A DNA stretch of 64,000 bases from Clitopilus passeckerianus (taxonomy: Eukaryota; Basidiomycota; Agaricomycetes; Agaricales; Entolomataceae), in NCBI GenBank assembly GCA_944990035.1, contig CALYLX010000150.1:992001-1056000 (forward strand). Reading direction: 5' to 3'. The position numbers and the translations under genes are program-made. Of the stretch, positions 53,306 to 64,000 are shown piece by piece (the stretch's first letter is position 1; the number at the start of each line of letters is the position of its first letter). The notes under the pieces are model-generated. The model did not search any database, had not been told where the DNA came from, and worked only from the letters and a program-made list of their open reading frames with translations.

Positions 53306-54530
53306 TAGGATTTCTTTAGAGTTAAATGCGAGGCCGCTTGGAGGATGTCAGCGTAAGCAGAAAACACGGATTTCCGATTAGCTGATCTCAGCACCAGGAA
53401 GGTATTACCAAAGCTGGTAACCAAGATCGACAAAATTTTTGACTTCAAGGTCATTCCTGACCAATCTCTTTCGCCTTTGTCTCCTTACCAGGAACGAAGG
53501 TGTCACAGGCTCATTTCTTTTGATATTTCTCCGCTCAAATCTGCTGCCGACTGTCTCAGGCGTTTGTCAGTGCATGGGCTGTCCGCTGATCGCAATGCTG
53601 GCAGGTATTCTGCCTATCTCGGGAGGATTTACCCTGACTATTGGAGAACGCGACGGTTGCAGTAAGGCTCTAAGAGGGTCAACAGGGGTGTTTCTCCACT
53701 GTGTCTTGTCGAGGGACCTGGGAGAGCAGCTCCTTTGGTTCCTTGGAGGTGTCGTTTCGGTACCGAAGCAGCATTCTCTCAGAAAGTTCGCAATCAATCC
53801 TCGACGTCAATGCGATTTGACAGGACTCTACAGGAGAATACACACGGATTGTCAAATCAGTTCACAGTCATGTTGCGCGTGCCCCCATCGCATGATGCAG
53901 GCTTGATCTTCATCCTTGATAGTTTCCTCGTTCGAGCGCGCTTGCGGCAGCCGTTGGGCTATCTGATAGCCATCAGCACCATGTAATGTCCAAATGTCGA
54001 CTTTGTACTCTCACAGACCAGATCCGGCTGAGGTCACCCTTTGTATCATCGGTTTTAGATCAGTAAGAGCAATATTCGCGAATCTCCTTTTGTCTCTTTG
54101 CATCAAAATACTGACCAGGAGGGTATGTTTTTGTCAAAATTTTATGTCACGGAGATCCAGAGTGGAGTCGCCTTGCCCGTTAAAACGTGGTCTGGATGTA
54201 GAATTGGCTCTCTATCTACCGTTTAGTCAGGTTCGCTGCTGACAAGTGTCCATTTCCTGGACAATTTTTTGCTCCGGCGGGATGAGGGGAGCATAAAGGG
54301 GCAAAGTTGTGACAGGCGTGACATGGAAACTGAATGGCCGGACCAGCATTAGGAGATCCCGAAGGCTCTGTAAGGAGGCTCAGTCAGCGGATTCCATGCT
54401 TATTAGTCCCATCGCTCTGTGATATATTATCATCCACGACAGCCATTCCGCCCGCCACGAGCAACGTCCTGCAAGAACTACCGATAGCGCCTTATTTCTC
54501 ATACAAATAACGGCTTATAGAACCTCGAAT
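53306..54530. promoter_or_regulatory. 1.2-kb divergent intergenic region
   Basis: This lies between the divergent metallophosphoesterase and DsbA-like genes and presumably holds both promoters. A 155-codon frame at 53439-53906 and others overlap here in several frames without family resemblance. Confidence 0.4.
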
Positions 54531-55534
54531 ATGGCTAATCGAGTTGTCAAGTTGACTGTAGTCAACGATTTCGTACGTTCGAATCATTACTGTTCTAGGT
54601 TCGACTCATCAATATTCAGTCAAGGTTTGCGCAAACTGCTGCATCGGCCAACATGAATTGTTGAGCGCCATCTCGTACTGTCAAGACACCCTGCACCTAC
54701 CCTTGTCTTTTGAGCTGGAGCATATGCCTTTCCGCCTCGTCCCTACGGAATGTCTATCCGATGACACACCACCCCAAAGCAAGATGGATAAGGAGACCTT
54801 CTACGTAAACAAATACGGACGAGACAAGTTCAGCGCTGTTGAAAGCACCATCGCTAAATGGGCCAAAGAGAAAGGCATACCAATGTACGTATCCTGGTTG
54901 GTTAGCGATTTCTGCCCAATACTCACGTGCAACCCTCATCCCCTTCAGTGGATTCCGAGGCCCAATGGCGCAGTCCACTCGCGCTCACCGTCTAGCCGTC
55001 AAGGCATACAAGATTGGCGGCCAGCGCCTCCAGCTCCCCGTCCTCTGCCGAATCTTCAAGGCTAACCTCGAAGAAGGCAAGGACATCTCCGAGGTCGAAG
55101 TTTTGGCTGATATCGCCGCTGCCGCCAAGATGATGACAAAAGAAGAGGTACGTGAGCCATCTTATCGCCCGATGGCCTCATTTCTAAGGCACTTGATCCT
55201 TACCAGGCGATCGCATTCCTTAACTCCAAGGAACTCGAGGACGAGATCAACAGCAAGTGCGAAAAAGCCAGAAAAGCAGGTATTACTGGTGTCCCTGTCA
55301 CTATCGTCGACGGAAGATGGGCTGTCAGCGGCGGTCAATGCTCTGATGTCTTCATCCAGGTGAGTCAGTTTCATCATAGCGTCCACTTCACTATAGGCGC
55401 ACATCACACACAACCTGACTCTGGGCCGTGTTCCATTTCTTTTGTAGATCTTCCGACGCCTTGCGGACCCCAAAGAATTCCCCTGCTCTGCTCCTGCACC
55501 CGTTGGAGCTGTGGATCTTTGCGCTGCAGCTTAA
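54531..55534 (+). CDS. DsbA/FrnE-like thioredoxin-fold oxidoreductase
   Basis: Exon 1 encodes MANRVVKLTVVNDF. After an intron, exon 2 begins VCANCCIGQHELLSAISYCQ, the DsbA-family active-site position where FrnE proteins have CPWCYIG. Both cysteines of C-x-x-C are present, with a third immediately after. Next come FELEHMPFRLVP, a helical insertion (FRGPMAQSTRAHRLAVKAYK, LPVLCRIFKANLEEGKDISE, VLADIAAAAKMM) and the closing thioredoxin elements ARKAGITGVPVTIVDGRWAV with SGGQCSDVFIQIFRRL. The cis-Pro loop GVPVTIV is intact. Family members act on thiols, or as glutathione-dependent isomerases of the 2-hydroxychromene-carboxylate type. No signal peptide is seen, so cytosol is likely. The stop (TAA at 55532-55534) follows VGAVDLCAAA. 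Four exons with short introns. Confidence 0.86.
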
Positions 55535-55981
55535 TCTGGCTCCACCCATCAGGCTGCAGGTTCTCGTGCTCTTCTTGCTTCTCATCTCTCGCTGTTACAA
55601 ATGTCTGTCCCAGCTCCGTGGCTTGTATACTTCACTGGTGCAGGCCATCCAAGTGCAAGTCAGGGTTTGTGTACTGCCGATGTTTCGTTTTATTTTGTGT
55701 TATCTATTCTTTCTTTTTCATTGCCTGCTCCTGTATTATATATTGTTTTATCAGACATTTTCCCCTCAACTTTCTCAGCATGCGAAACCTCCCTGGACTC
55801 CTCCTTTCCCTTTTCCGTCTAGTTTTCTCTTGTCGTTTCTCAATCTATACCCTTTTCCTCGGCCTCAACTCAAAATGGAAGGCTACCTCATCGCTCGCTC
55901 ACATCAAACAATTAGAAGAGTTGAGATTCATTGATTGTACATCTAAACTATGACACAGCGCCTTCAAAAGAATAGATGCTT
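55535..55981. other. intergenic region between convergent genes
   Basis: About 450 bases of T-rich DNA between the stop codons of the DsbA-like and carboxylesterase genes. Overlapping hydrophobic frames here look like translated 3' UTR. Confidence 0.5.
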
Positions 55982-58328
55982 CTATTGCGCAGAGGCGGCG
56001 CTGACACTTTCCCAGAACCTGAAGCAGACGGTCAGTAAGGCGCTTACACACAATTACATGATACGGGAGTACTTGCCTGCACCGAGAGAGTAGCGCGGAA
56101 GAAGTCTTGATAGCCCGAATATCTGCCTCTCTTGCCTCGGTCTGGTTGAAGAGCATTTCCGTCTCACCTTCCCATTTGCTCCATGTAGGCGTTATCACAT
56201 CGGGATCAAGTTTGACATTCGGATCCTGTGAGATAGCGAAATCGATGAACGATTGTGCGAAAGCCTTCCTAAAGGCCGGATCGGCATTGTCGGGGCGAGG
56301 AAAGATTGGGACGTCAAGGCTGATTGGCAAATGGTCAGAAACCTCCTCGTGATGCAGCACAGGCGCTAATTACTTACGATGGCCAGTAATACACAACGTC
56401 GTTTCCATGGCCGGCTGGAGGGATAGCAAATTCGCCCTGTGCATATACGCGATAAGTAAAACCATCATGTTAACATAAAGTCCAAATTTACCTTGAAGCC
56501 ATGGCCACCAAAAGCACCCAGAAGGTAGTAGGTTGGACAGACGAAGATTGCTGGAAGGCTGTTTAGAAATGAAAAGGAATTAGAGTCGGCCAACTCACCC
56601 TCGCCCATGATAGCAGCTGGTTGAGATTGCTGGGTACCAACACCTTCGTACTGTGCAGCGGCCGCCTTGGCATCTCCGTCATTGAACCGGGGGAATAGCT
56701 GAGAGACGTAGTTGACAATATCCACGTCCTCCGGGGTGTTAGGGTCGACGAAAATGCCGCCTTCGTTGACGTTTGTGACCGCCATGAACGCTTTCTATAA
56801 CATCATCAGCGTGGACCAACTTTACTTCGATATCCGAACTGACCCCGTTGACCTTTCGCTGTTTCAACGCCTCGCTCGGCCGTTGTTGAATCAAATCGCC
56901 ATCTACAACGGGAACGAACACGAAGGTCCCAAAGAACCCACTAACACTAATTCTGATGTTGGCTGCTTGCAAGACAGAGGCATCGGTTTGACGCAAACAC
57001 TCTACAGTGCTCGCAGCATTCGAGCAACTTTGCAACGATTCAGTCACAGGATCATAAAGAAGCTGTTGGAATGGAAATTCACCCAGTCTCTTCTACTGTC
57101 TCAGTATAAATCATCTAAGCAGAGGATCAGTGCTGTGAATGCCTGAGTAGGATTCTTGCGCCCACCTCCGATATCCTCTCATCGTATGCGTACTGGGACG
57201 GCAAGAACGAGGAGCTGGAGATGGCACTATGGAATAACGGAGGTGTGGTTTTCCCTCCGTTAGCGACAATGTGCTGAAGGACAGAGCCAGCGCCTGAATC
57301 ACCAAACTTGTTAGGCTGCGAGCGGGCAGACATCTCATGTGTAAATGCGTACCTGCTGACTCGCCCCAGATCGTTACACGGTTTGGATCTCCTCCGAACT
57401 TGTGAATCTGCCAAGCCAGTTAGACAAGTAAATGAGAGTCATAAGAAAAACGTACGTGTTCTTGAACCCAGCGCAAAGCATACTGTTGATCGACTGTATT
57501 GCATCAGACGGGAAGGTCAGCAGTCAGAACCTACTTTGAACAGTCGAAACGACTTACGCAGTCCAGCGTTCAGAGCACCATGTGTCTTGATCTCGCTTCC
57601 GGCCAAGAAACCGAAGACTCCAAGTCGATACTGGATGGTGACAACGACCACTTTGTTTTGAGATGTAGCCAGAAGGTCTGTCCCTGCGTAACCCGTCGCG
57701 TCTCCAATAACGTATCCGCCCCTGTACACTATTAAATGAGGATTTATGAAAGGCCAGTCCTGCTATACTTACCCGTGGATCCAGAACACCACTGGGAGAG
57801 GTTCACTGCTGTGTTCTGTTGGGGTCCAAACACTTTGCATACAATGAGCTGTTGGGCTATAACCGCTATAAAACTGACGACATACTTGAGGAACAGGCAA
57901 TCTTCAGAAGGCGAACAGCCCCAAATGTCACTCCGTCCTCTGGCGTGGCCAGCTTCTCCTCTCTGAACGGCGTTGATGATGCACCGCCTGGCCCGGAATA
58001 ATGGCATACGTTGCCATAGGCATCTGCTTTCTGAATTTCTGATGTATATGCTGGGGTTTGAGGCTCCCTCCAGCGCAAATCACCTAAGGGATTGGAGTTG
58101 ACGAGCTAACTTCTTCTCTAGGAGAAAACAGCGCATACCGGTGGGCGGAGCTGCGTATCGGATTCCAAGAAAACTGGTTACACCGCTCGTGGCATTGTAT
58201 GAACCTTGATACTTGGCATATCCTAGGTCGACGATAAAGGCTGCTGGTGCGAGGGCGGTTTGTGACTCGCAGCCTAAAGTTGTTGCTACTGCCACAGCGC
58301 AAACCAGTAAACTGACTTTCGCTGTCAT
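55982..58328 (-). CDS. Secreted type-B carboxylesterase/lipase
   Basis: A many-exon gene with a signal peptide (MTAKVSLLVCAVAVATTLGC). The alpha/beta hydrolase features appear in order. VTSFLGIRYAAPPTGDLRW is followed by EDCLFLN-type sequence and PVVFWIHGGGYVIGDATGYA (HGGG oxyanion hole). Then come VVVTIQYRLGVFGFLAGSEI, ALNAGLLDQQYALRWVQEH and VTIWGESAGAGSVLQHIVAN (nucleophilic Ser in GESAGAG). Later exons give FVFVPVVDGDLIQQRPSEAL, AVTNVNEGGIFVDPNTPEDV and IPPAGHGNDVVYYWP (catalytic His). The last, ending WESVSAASAQ, has the helix FRKAFAQSFIDFAISQDPNV. The family hydrolyses carboxylic esters, including lipids and feruloyl or sterol esters, outside the cell; the substrate cannot be deduced. 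Exon borders are approximate in the middle. Confidence 0.87.
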
Positions 58329-59058
58329 CTTGACAATCTTTGAGGGCTAATGAAGCCGAAAGTTTCATGGAATATATAGATAATTCCCTCGAGCGCGTAT
58401 GCGGTGATCGCGGGTATGTTTCGATTCCTATGGCACGACGAAGCCCCCATTTAGATGTTGGCTGGAATAAGTCAGCAGATGACGGGCTTCATATCTGCGC
58501 GCTACGTCGGGTAGGTTCGTAGTCATCAATTGCACCGACGGATGGTATTATAAAAGCATAGAGGATGGCGGAAACCCTTCCATGTGCGACTGATGTGGGT
58601 ATCCTGAGAGCTTTGGTCATCAACATGGCGCTCAGACCGGAATAACTGAGATGCATTGAAGTCTTCAAAACGGTCAGCATCCTCAATTGCCAGTCTGTTT
58701 CAGTCAATGCTACTTACATTTGCCTTTGTCTTCGCTGTGACGTAGTCTGAGCTTAACCTTAGACACGGGCCTACGAAAACTCGTCCGCTTGGTGTTCGTT
58801 CATGGCCACTGGATTCACTGGCGGAAACTGAGCTTAGCCGCGCTCGCAGAATTGGCCAAAGGGCTCTCGCCGATCTCCTGGCGGCAGGAACGACAGGGTT
58901 TGGGGACAAGTTAACGCAGAAGGCAAGTCGCGATCACAGGACGGAATGTGTGACAAGATACGTGACGGGAAGACAACGCGATTCGCAAAGCCAAATGGAC
59001 AACCAAACGATAGGAACGCGTTTACGCTCCAATCCACATTATCAAAAGATCTAATATC
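58329..59058. promoter_or_regulatory. divergent intergenic region
   Basis: 730 bases between the divergent carboxylesterase and DUF1917-like genes, expected to hold both promoters. Nothing else recognised. Confidence 0.4.
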
Positions 59059-59748
59059 ATGAGCGACGATATTTCTATGGATGTTGACGACAGCCCCGCT
59101 CAAAACACTGGTCAGAACCCCCAGAGCCCCCAGAACACGATCACAGTTGCCCCACCGTCTTCCCATGAAGTGGTCAGAGAAGGCTCGTCGTCTCTTATCG
59201 TGAATGTCTTTGACGATCACAATTCCAACATGTGGAACATACGACAATATCTTTCTCGATGGCCACCAAGCATCACACCGGTTCTTTACTGCAACTGGAT
59301 CGCCCTCGATCGTGGCGGACACAATCGGCCCGTGCCAGACCTGGCCGGACTTGCAGCTTCATTTGAGGCCCTGAAAGCCTCAGAAACCGTCTCTGTGGAA
59401 TCCATCGACTCGATAGCTGCTCAGCATGGTGTACTGTCCGGCAAATGGCTTATTTACACCGATCCGAGTCATATCGACAGACTTTGGGCGAAGATCGTTC
59501 GTGTGGTTTGTTTGGAGCTGAGGAAAGGCTCCGCGAAGGTATCTCCGCAGCAGGAGGGACAATCGCATGTTATATGCGTCTACGTCGACAACTATGGGGA
59601 CGAGGGGGAGGTTGGGAGAGTCAGGGAAGCTCTTCGATTGGGTGCCGGGGTCAAATGGAAGATTGGCTTCAAGCCAGACGTGTACACACATCTCGGCATA
59701 TACGCAAAGAATCCCTGGAATATTCGCCCAAGCCGGTACTTCAGTTGA
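59059..59748 (+). CDS. DUF1917/Bles03-like protein
   Basis: A single 229-codon exon. After an acidic, Gln/Pro-rich leader (MSDDISMDVDDSPAQNTGQN), the sequence holds WNIRQYLSRWPPSITPVL, SGKWLIYTDPSHIDRLWAKI, SHVICVYVDNYGDEGEVGRV and the end HLGIYAKNPWNIRPSRYFS. The GKWL.Y....ID..W pattern and the closing IYxKNxWxxRPxxY are the marks of the DUF1917 family, whose human member is Bles03 (C11orf68), with an eIF4E-like fold. No biochemical function is established. No signal peptide or membrane span is visible. A 162-codon frame on the opposite strand overlaps it and is taken as its shadow. Confidence 0.75.
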   Translation: MSDDISMDVDDSPAQNTGQNPQSPQNTITVAPPSSHEVVREGSSSLIVNVFDDHNSNMWNIRQYLSRWPPSITPVLYCNWIALDRGGHNRPVPDLAGLAASFEALKASETVSVESIDSIAAQHGVLSGKWLIYTDPSHIDRLWAKIVRVVCLELRKGSAKVSPQQEGQSHVICVYVDNYGDEGEVGRVREALRLGAGVKWKIGFKPDVYTHLGIYAKNPWNIRPSRYFS

Positions 59749-60314
59749 AGACGAACGAGAAAATGCAGACCTATACGTTTGATCGCGATGCTTTGTTATA
59801 CACCTCGAGCTGGCACTCCTTCACACATTTCCCCTTTTCTCTTTGGCACTGACCACTTCTTTTGACAACCTTCCACATTCCTTTGCATATCTTCACCTCT
59901 TAGATTGTGCGCGATGCTTATTTGGGGACCTACAAAGTATCCACGATTCACTGAGAATGCACTCCGATTCATCCGAGCTCTCCAATTGTGTGCAGTATGA
60001 ACTGATCATTTCATCTCCGAACGCAACGATCAGCAATGCACCAAAACCTCATAGTTGTCCCTCGCAGACTATATAAATGCACGTAAAGTCCAATCAGTGA
60101 CCCCGCTGACTGCGAAGAGCCGATTGAAGATAGGTTTGGCTCGTGGACCAGCCATACAGAGGAGTATATTCATGTATCAGACCGGCAACTTTCGCTTGAT
60201 ACGTATATGCTTTTCGAAGGTTCCCCAAATCGTACAGCTTTCACTATGTTATACGTCCCAAAAGCCCATACGATCTGAATTATTCTCAAAATCTCTGAAT
60301 CACCACAGATGTCT
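59749..60314. other. intergenic region between convergent genes
   Basis: 570 bases between the stop codons of the DUF1917-like gene and the first kinase gene. No coding or RNA feature is supported. Confidence 0.5.
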
Positions 60315-62315
60315 TCATGGACTAGACCCAATGACGGCAAAAATAATGCCAGGGGTAACCTTGAGCCAGGCGTCTTTAAACAGCGGGTCAATGCCTATCC
60401 GCCGCTTGGAGGAAACAAATATGTTGGCGAGTATCGCTTTACCCTCCTTTGTCATTAGACGCGGGAGTGGAGGGCCCTCAACTTTGGAGTTCTTCTTGTC
60501 CATGGCTATGAGCTATTCATCCAACATAAACACGAGGGCCATAGTGGGCAGAGAAGAAAAATGAAGACTCACGCGGGTCTTGATTTCTGTGCAGAAAGAC
60601 TGCTCTTCCTCCGTGTCGCTGAACTTGGCTTTGGACATCCAGGGACCCCGCCCCGTCAGAAGCTCGACGATAATGCACCCGAAGCTCCAGATATCCGTCA
60701 ATACTGGATTTTTTGCATAAAGTTCTTCTCCACGAGCTCGTTCTGGTGACATCCACAGGACAGGGTCAACATGGGAGTCCCTCAAGTCGGCCCCTGGAAT
60801 TGTTGCACGGGCGTGCTTGTTTACAGATACATCTGATAACTGTGGTTCAAAGTGCATCAATGAATTTGGGTTTCAGATAACGCACCTTTAGCAGAACCCA
60901 GGCCACCTATCTTGATGCAACCCTGTAATGTAATTAGGATGTTTGCTGATCGTACATCTCTGTGCACGATCTGTCTTCTGTGAAGGTGTCGAAGGCCGAG
61001 TAAAATCTGCCGTATGATAGGTTTTGACTCGATCTCGCCCAAAGGACCGGTATAGCGAAGTAACGTTCTCAGATCACCACCGGCCATATATTCCATGAAG
61101 AGCCTTCCAATGCCGTTTTCTTCCCTGAAGGCTTCTTCGGTGTCGATAACCTCCAATGACGAGAGGAGTTTGTCAACGTACCCATTAGTGCCACGACGTG
61201 GGCATGTCTTCCTGCTTTTGAAAGGAGGGCAAACTGATTCTCCGCACTGAGTCGCTGATAGTCGCTCCCGTACTTGACTTCTTTGACGACGAATAACGCG
61301 TTGGAGTCATCGAGCGAGGAATCGTCCAAAACGATCGAGTAAACACGTCTATCAACGCCGCTTGCAATTTCTTTCGCTCTGAACCAGGCGACTTTATCTG
61401 GGGAGCTTGAGAGAACGTATGGCGTTCCGATGCTTGAGACCGACCTGGGTCAAACGCGATTTCTTCGATTTGCTGTTGTGAGGCCTGAGGGTTCAGGGCG
61501 TTGAACAGCAGCTTTCGATACAGATCTCGGAGTTTCCTTGCATCTTGCGTTGAATCAGATGTATGCTCGCATGAGGCAGCCCCAGGCGACGGGCGTGTGC
61601 TTAAGTTTCGGGTTGTGATTAAGAATCCAGCTTAGAGAAAGCTGACAAGGGGAGTAAACCCACTTCCACTTCGCCGCCGTCCTAATTAGGCATGAACTTG
61701 AGATGACGGCCTATATGAGCACAAATGGGACGGACTCACAGATCTCCCCAAAATCCTTCAGCTCTACTGCATGCCTCCGTCAGTTGTAAGATCAGAAGGA
61801 GGTGAGAATAAGTTCTGACCCCAGCCTGTTATGGATCTCGCAATTGCGCGAGTCCGACTAAAAAAAGGTTGCCAATTGTCAAGAGGCCAGCTCTGAAGAA
61901 AGTAACAGCCTCTCTGACCATAAAAAGCTCCATGTCGAGCTGGATAGATGCTAAGAACTCGGTGAACTGGGCCGTCCTCTTTTTCGATGATCCAGTGAAT
62001 CTCAACGGGATCATAAGCACGGATTTGTAGACGAGTGGTCTGGGGGCCTCACCTCTTCTCCATAATTGCAAGGAGTTTCTGGGCGTGTCTATTGAATACA
62101 TGTTCAGATACACCAACGAGGTAGAAAATGGTTACATACTCTTCGAGTGCCGGCCCAAGCTCCATCCTGAGCTTGATGTCGTTTTCCCGATCGTAGAGCT
62201 CAAAGAACCCATCGAGTGCTGCCTTAGCTGCCTTAAATGCAGCTTCCTCGTCGCGGTCTTCGACAGATATATCTCCTTTTTGTGTAAGATTGCCCAACAA
62301 TCTCTTGAAGAACAT
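60315..62315 (-). CDS. Protein kinase paralogue 1, probable pseudokinase
   Basis: A multi-exon gene. An N-terminal helical part (MFFKRLLGNLTQKGD, AAFKAAKAALDGFFELYDRE, RTAQFTEFLASIQLDMELFM) has no recognised domain. The kinase core starts near YRKLLFNALNPQASQQQ, then VDRRVYSIVLDDSS, FVVKEVKYG (ATP-site Lys) and GRLFMEYMAGGDLRTLLRY. The catalytic loop QIVHRDVRSANILI keeps HRD and the Asn. The metal-binding DFG/DLG motif, however, reads GLG (IKIGGLGSAK); the codon is GGC where the neighbouring paralogue has GAC. VLWMSPERARGEELYAKNPV and TDIWSFGCIIVELLTGRGPW follow. It ends in a helix, GIDPLFKDAWLKVTPG, and FAVIGSSP. Loss of that Asp usually cripples catalysis, so it may be a scaffold. Several joins and the true start (ATG at 62315 chosen) are approximate. 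Confidence 0.75.
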
Positions 62316-62727
62316 GTGCCCCAAATCCTTTGTCGTGGTTACGGGTAGGCAGCTGGGCGCTTAGGACAGCGAATCAGGTAAGCCTGGGCGCTTCCTATCA
62401 ACAATAGGCCAAAGTCGTCATCTCATCCAAGCAAACATTGCAGGTTCTCCTATCGTTGAACAAACTCTGGGGTAAGGTGTGTTGACCGCGATTGTGGAAC
62501 TCAGGTCATGAGCCGCGGGAAAGTTGTCCTGCGATTTTGATTGGATGTGGTGTAGAACAATGGATTCTTGGAACAATGGGCTCTGAAGCTTACAACAATA
62601 CATCCAATCGAGACTGGATTCCTCACACTCTTAATTCGAACTGCTCACGTCTACCCATACACGAAGAGGATTATCCATGAATTTAGGTTAGAATGCAAGG
62701 TCACATTCGTCTTGTCAAGGTACTGCA
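62316..62727. other. intergenic region between tandem kinase genes
   Basis: About 410 bases between the start of the first kinase gene and the stop of the second. It should contain the promoter of the first. Nothing else recognised. Confidence 0.45.
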
Positions 62728-64000
62728 TCATACACTTTGATGGTCAAGATGTGCCTCGTCATCTTGGCTTCCAGAAGGGCTCGATGCATTCACCAAGTGA
62801 TCTGGCATCATGATACCGGGATACGTGGTAAGCCATGAATCACGAAGCAAAGTGTCGATACGAATGCGCTTCTCATTTGAAACGAATATCTTCTGCAGTA
62901 TCGATCGACCATCGCGGGAAAGCGGAACGGAAACTGGCGGACCCTCTATCTTGCACCCTCGCTTTGAATCCATAACTAAGAGCTACCAGAGCGTATCAGC
63001 GAAGAGACACCCCCCCGGTTCTGATGCTAATCCAATCACCTTGTTCTTCACCTCTTGGTAGAACGTGTTCTCGTCCTCTTGTGTCTTGCCATGGATCTTG
63101 GAGTTCGCCCAGGGCCGTTTCCCTGTAACCATCTCCACGATTATGCAGCCAAAGCTCCAGATATCCGTCAGGACCGGTTTTTTGGCCTTGAATTCTTCCC
63201 CACGGACCAACTCTGGAGACATCCATAGCACGCTGCAAGCGCCTTCATGCTCTGATTTTGCCTTATTTGCGGCAGTACATTCAATATCTATGTCATCCAG
63301 TCAAATTTGACGGGCGCACCCCAAGGTTAAGGAACACACCTCTAGCTGATCCAAGGTCCCCGATTTTTATGCCGCCTTCAAGGCCAATCAGGATGTTCGC
63401 TGATCTGAGGTCTCGATGCACAATGTTCATTTCGTGCAGGAATTGCACGCCAAGTAGAATTTGTCCCAGTATGGGCTTAGATTCCCTTTCTCCTACCACT
63501 CCGTTGTAGAAGACCAAGTTTTCCAAGTCCCCGCCTGGTACGTATTCCATGAAGATTCTGCATATCCTGTTATTTTCGTCGTCTCTGAAGGCTGATATTC
63601 CATGGTCAGATGCGTTTTCCACAGGGAGAATCAACATTTTACCTGCCAAAGTAACGATGTGGGTGTGTCTCGCCACTTTGGCCAGCAGTTGGTATTCCTG
63701 CGCGACCATGAGCCACTGTTCATCATTGTCGTAGTGAACTTCTTTGACAGCGAATATGGCTTTCGAATCATCCAGGGAGCGATCGTTGAGGATGATCGAG
63801 TACACCCGTCCGCGCGTAAACCTCCTCAGCTCTTTGGATTCGTACCAAGGAACTTCGTCTGGACGACTATCTTAGCGCATGTTCTTATCAATGCGGCGGG
63901 TTCCTAACTTACCTGGATTCAGCACTACACCTTCACTTCGTCGGGAGACATACGGGTTCACGGCACGGATTAGTAACTTGCGATAGAAGTCCTGCAACGC
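62728..64000 (-). CDS. Protein kinase paralogue 2 (5' part beyond the window)
   Basis: This gene runs off the right edge, so its N-terminus is missing. Visible parts in order: LQDFYRKLLIRAVNPYVSRR, then after an intron WYESKELRRFTRGRVYSII, KAIFAVKEVHYDND (ATP-site Lys), HIVTLAGK, CRIFMEYVPGGDLENLVFYN, MNIVHRDLRSANILIGL (HRD loop) and IKIGDLGSARG, an intact DLG metal-binding motif. VLWMSPELVRGEEFKAKKPV, TDIWSFGCIIVEMVTGKRPW and NKIHGK-type linker follow, then the C-terminal RIDTLLRDSWLTTYPG and a polar tail ending DDEAHLDHQSV. It is a tandem paralogue of the gene to its left and keeps all the catalytic residues that I can see. The segment pattern is Ste11/MAP3K-like, but no class is assigned with certainty. 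Confidence 0.82.

Noticed and set aside
53439..53906. 155-codon plus-strand frame between metallophosphoesterase and DsbA-like genes
   Set aside because: No recognisable domain, and it lies in a region where several other frames are equally open.
58834..59322. 162-codon minus-strand open frame
   Set aside because: Antisense to the DUF1917-like gene, whose own sequence has family motifs.

Overview
The window reads as nuclear DNA of a filamentous basidiomycete, most likely a mushroom-forming Agaricomycete. Genes are dense and lie on both strands. Almost all are broken by many short introns of roughly 50-70 bp with GT..AG ends. The content is typical of that group: a PriB-like Zn2Cys6 factor, an F-box/leucine-rich protein, a fungal-type B cyclin, GH79 and type-B esterase enzymes, a Fus1-like SH3 membrane protein, and duplicated protein kinases of a kind I cannot place. 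No tRNA, rRNA, CRISPR array, operon or intact transposon was recognised. Coordinates for split genes are the outer limits from start codon to stop codon. Exon joins were read by eye and some remain uncertain.

Layout. 0-4.3 kb: a TPR protein (+) converges on a tandem-SDR peroxisomal beta-oxidation protein (-) ending in AKL. 5.3-10.8 kb: housekeeping and nuclear genes, namely B-type cyclin (-), an FHA/G-patch protein (-) and the end-joining factor XLF (+). 10.8-13.9 kb is apparently empty. 13.9-14.9 kb holds a MIM1-like mitochondrial import protein (+).

15.0-34.1 kb is the centre of interest. Four paralogous fusions of cytochrome b5 with acyl-CoA dehydrogenase (called A, B, C, D) lie here with an alpha-methylacyl-CoA racemase-like protein ending in SKL. 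A is inverted relative to B, C and D. A 2-oxoglutarate dioxygenase and a secreted GH79 glycosidase sit in the middle on the opposite strand. A Zn2Cys6 transcription factor follows at 34.5-38.1 kb. A, B and C end in ARL and the racemase in SKL, both consistent with peroxisomal targeting signal 1. The FOX2-like protein about 10.7 kb away ends in AKL. Together these suggest a peroxisomal (branched-chain?) fatty acid oxidation neighbourhood: racemisation, flavin-dependent desaturation with a built-in heme domain, then 3-hydroxyacyl-CoA dehydrogenation. The hydratase step is not encoded here.

38.1-42.3 kb is largely empty. 42.3-51.7 kb holds a Ser/Pro-rich single-span membrane protein (-), an atypical SDR (+), the Fus1-like protein (+), a protein made of two copies of an unrecognised domain that share an intron position (+), and the F-box/LRR protein (+). 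52-64 kb holds a metallophosphoesterase (-), a DsbA/FrnE-like oxidoreductase (+), a secreted type-B carboxylesterase (-), a DUF1917/Bles03-like protein (+) and two tandem paralogous kinases (-). One kinase has lost the aspartate of its DFG-type motif. The other runs off the right edge.
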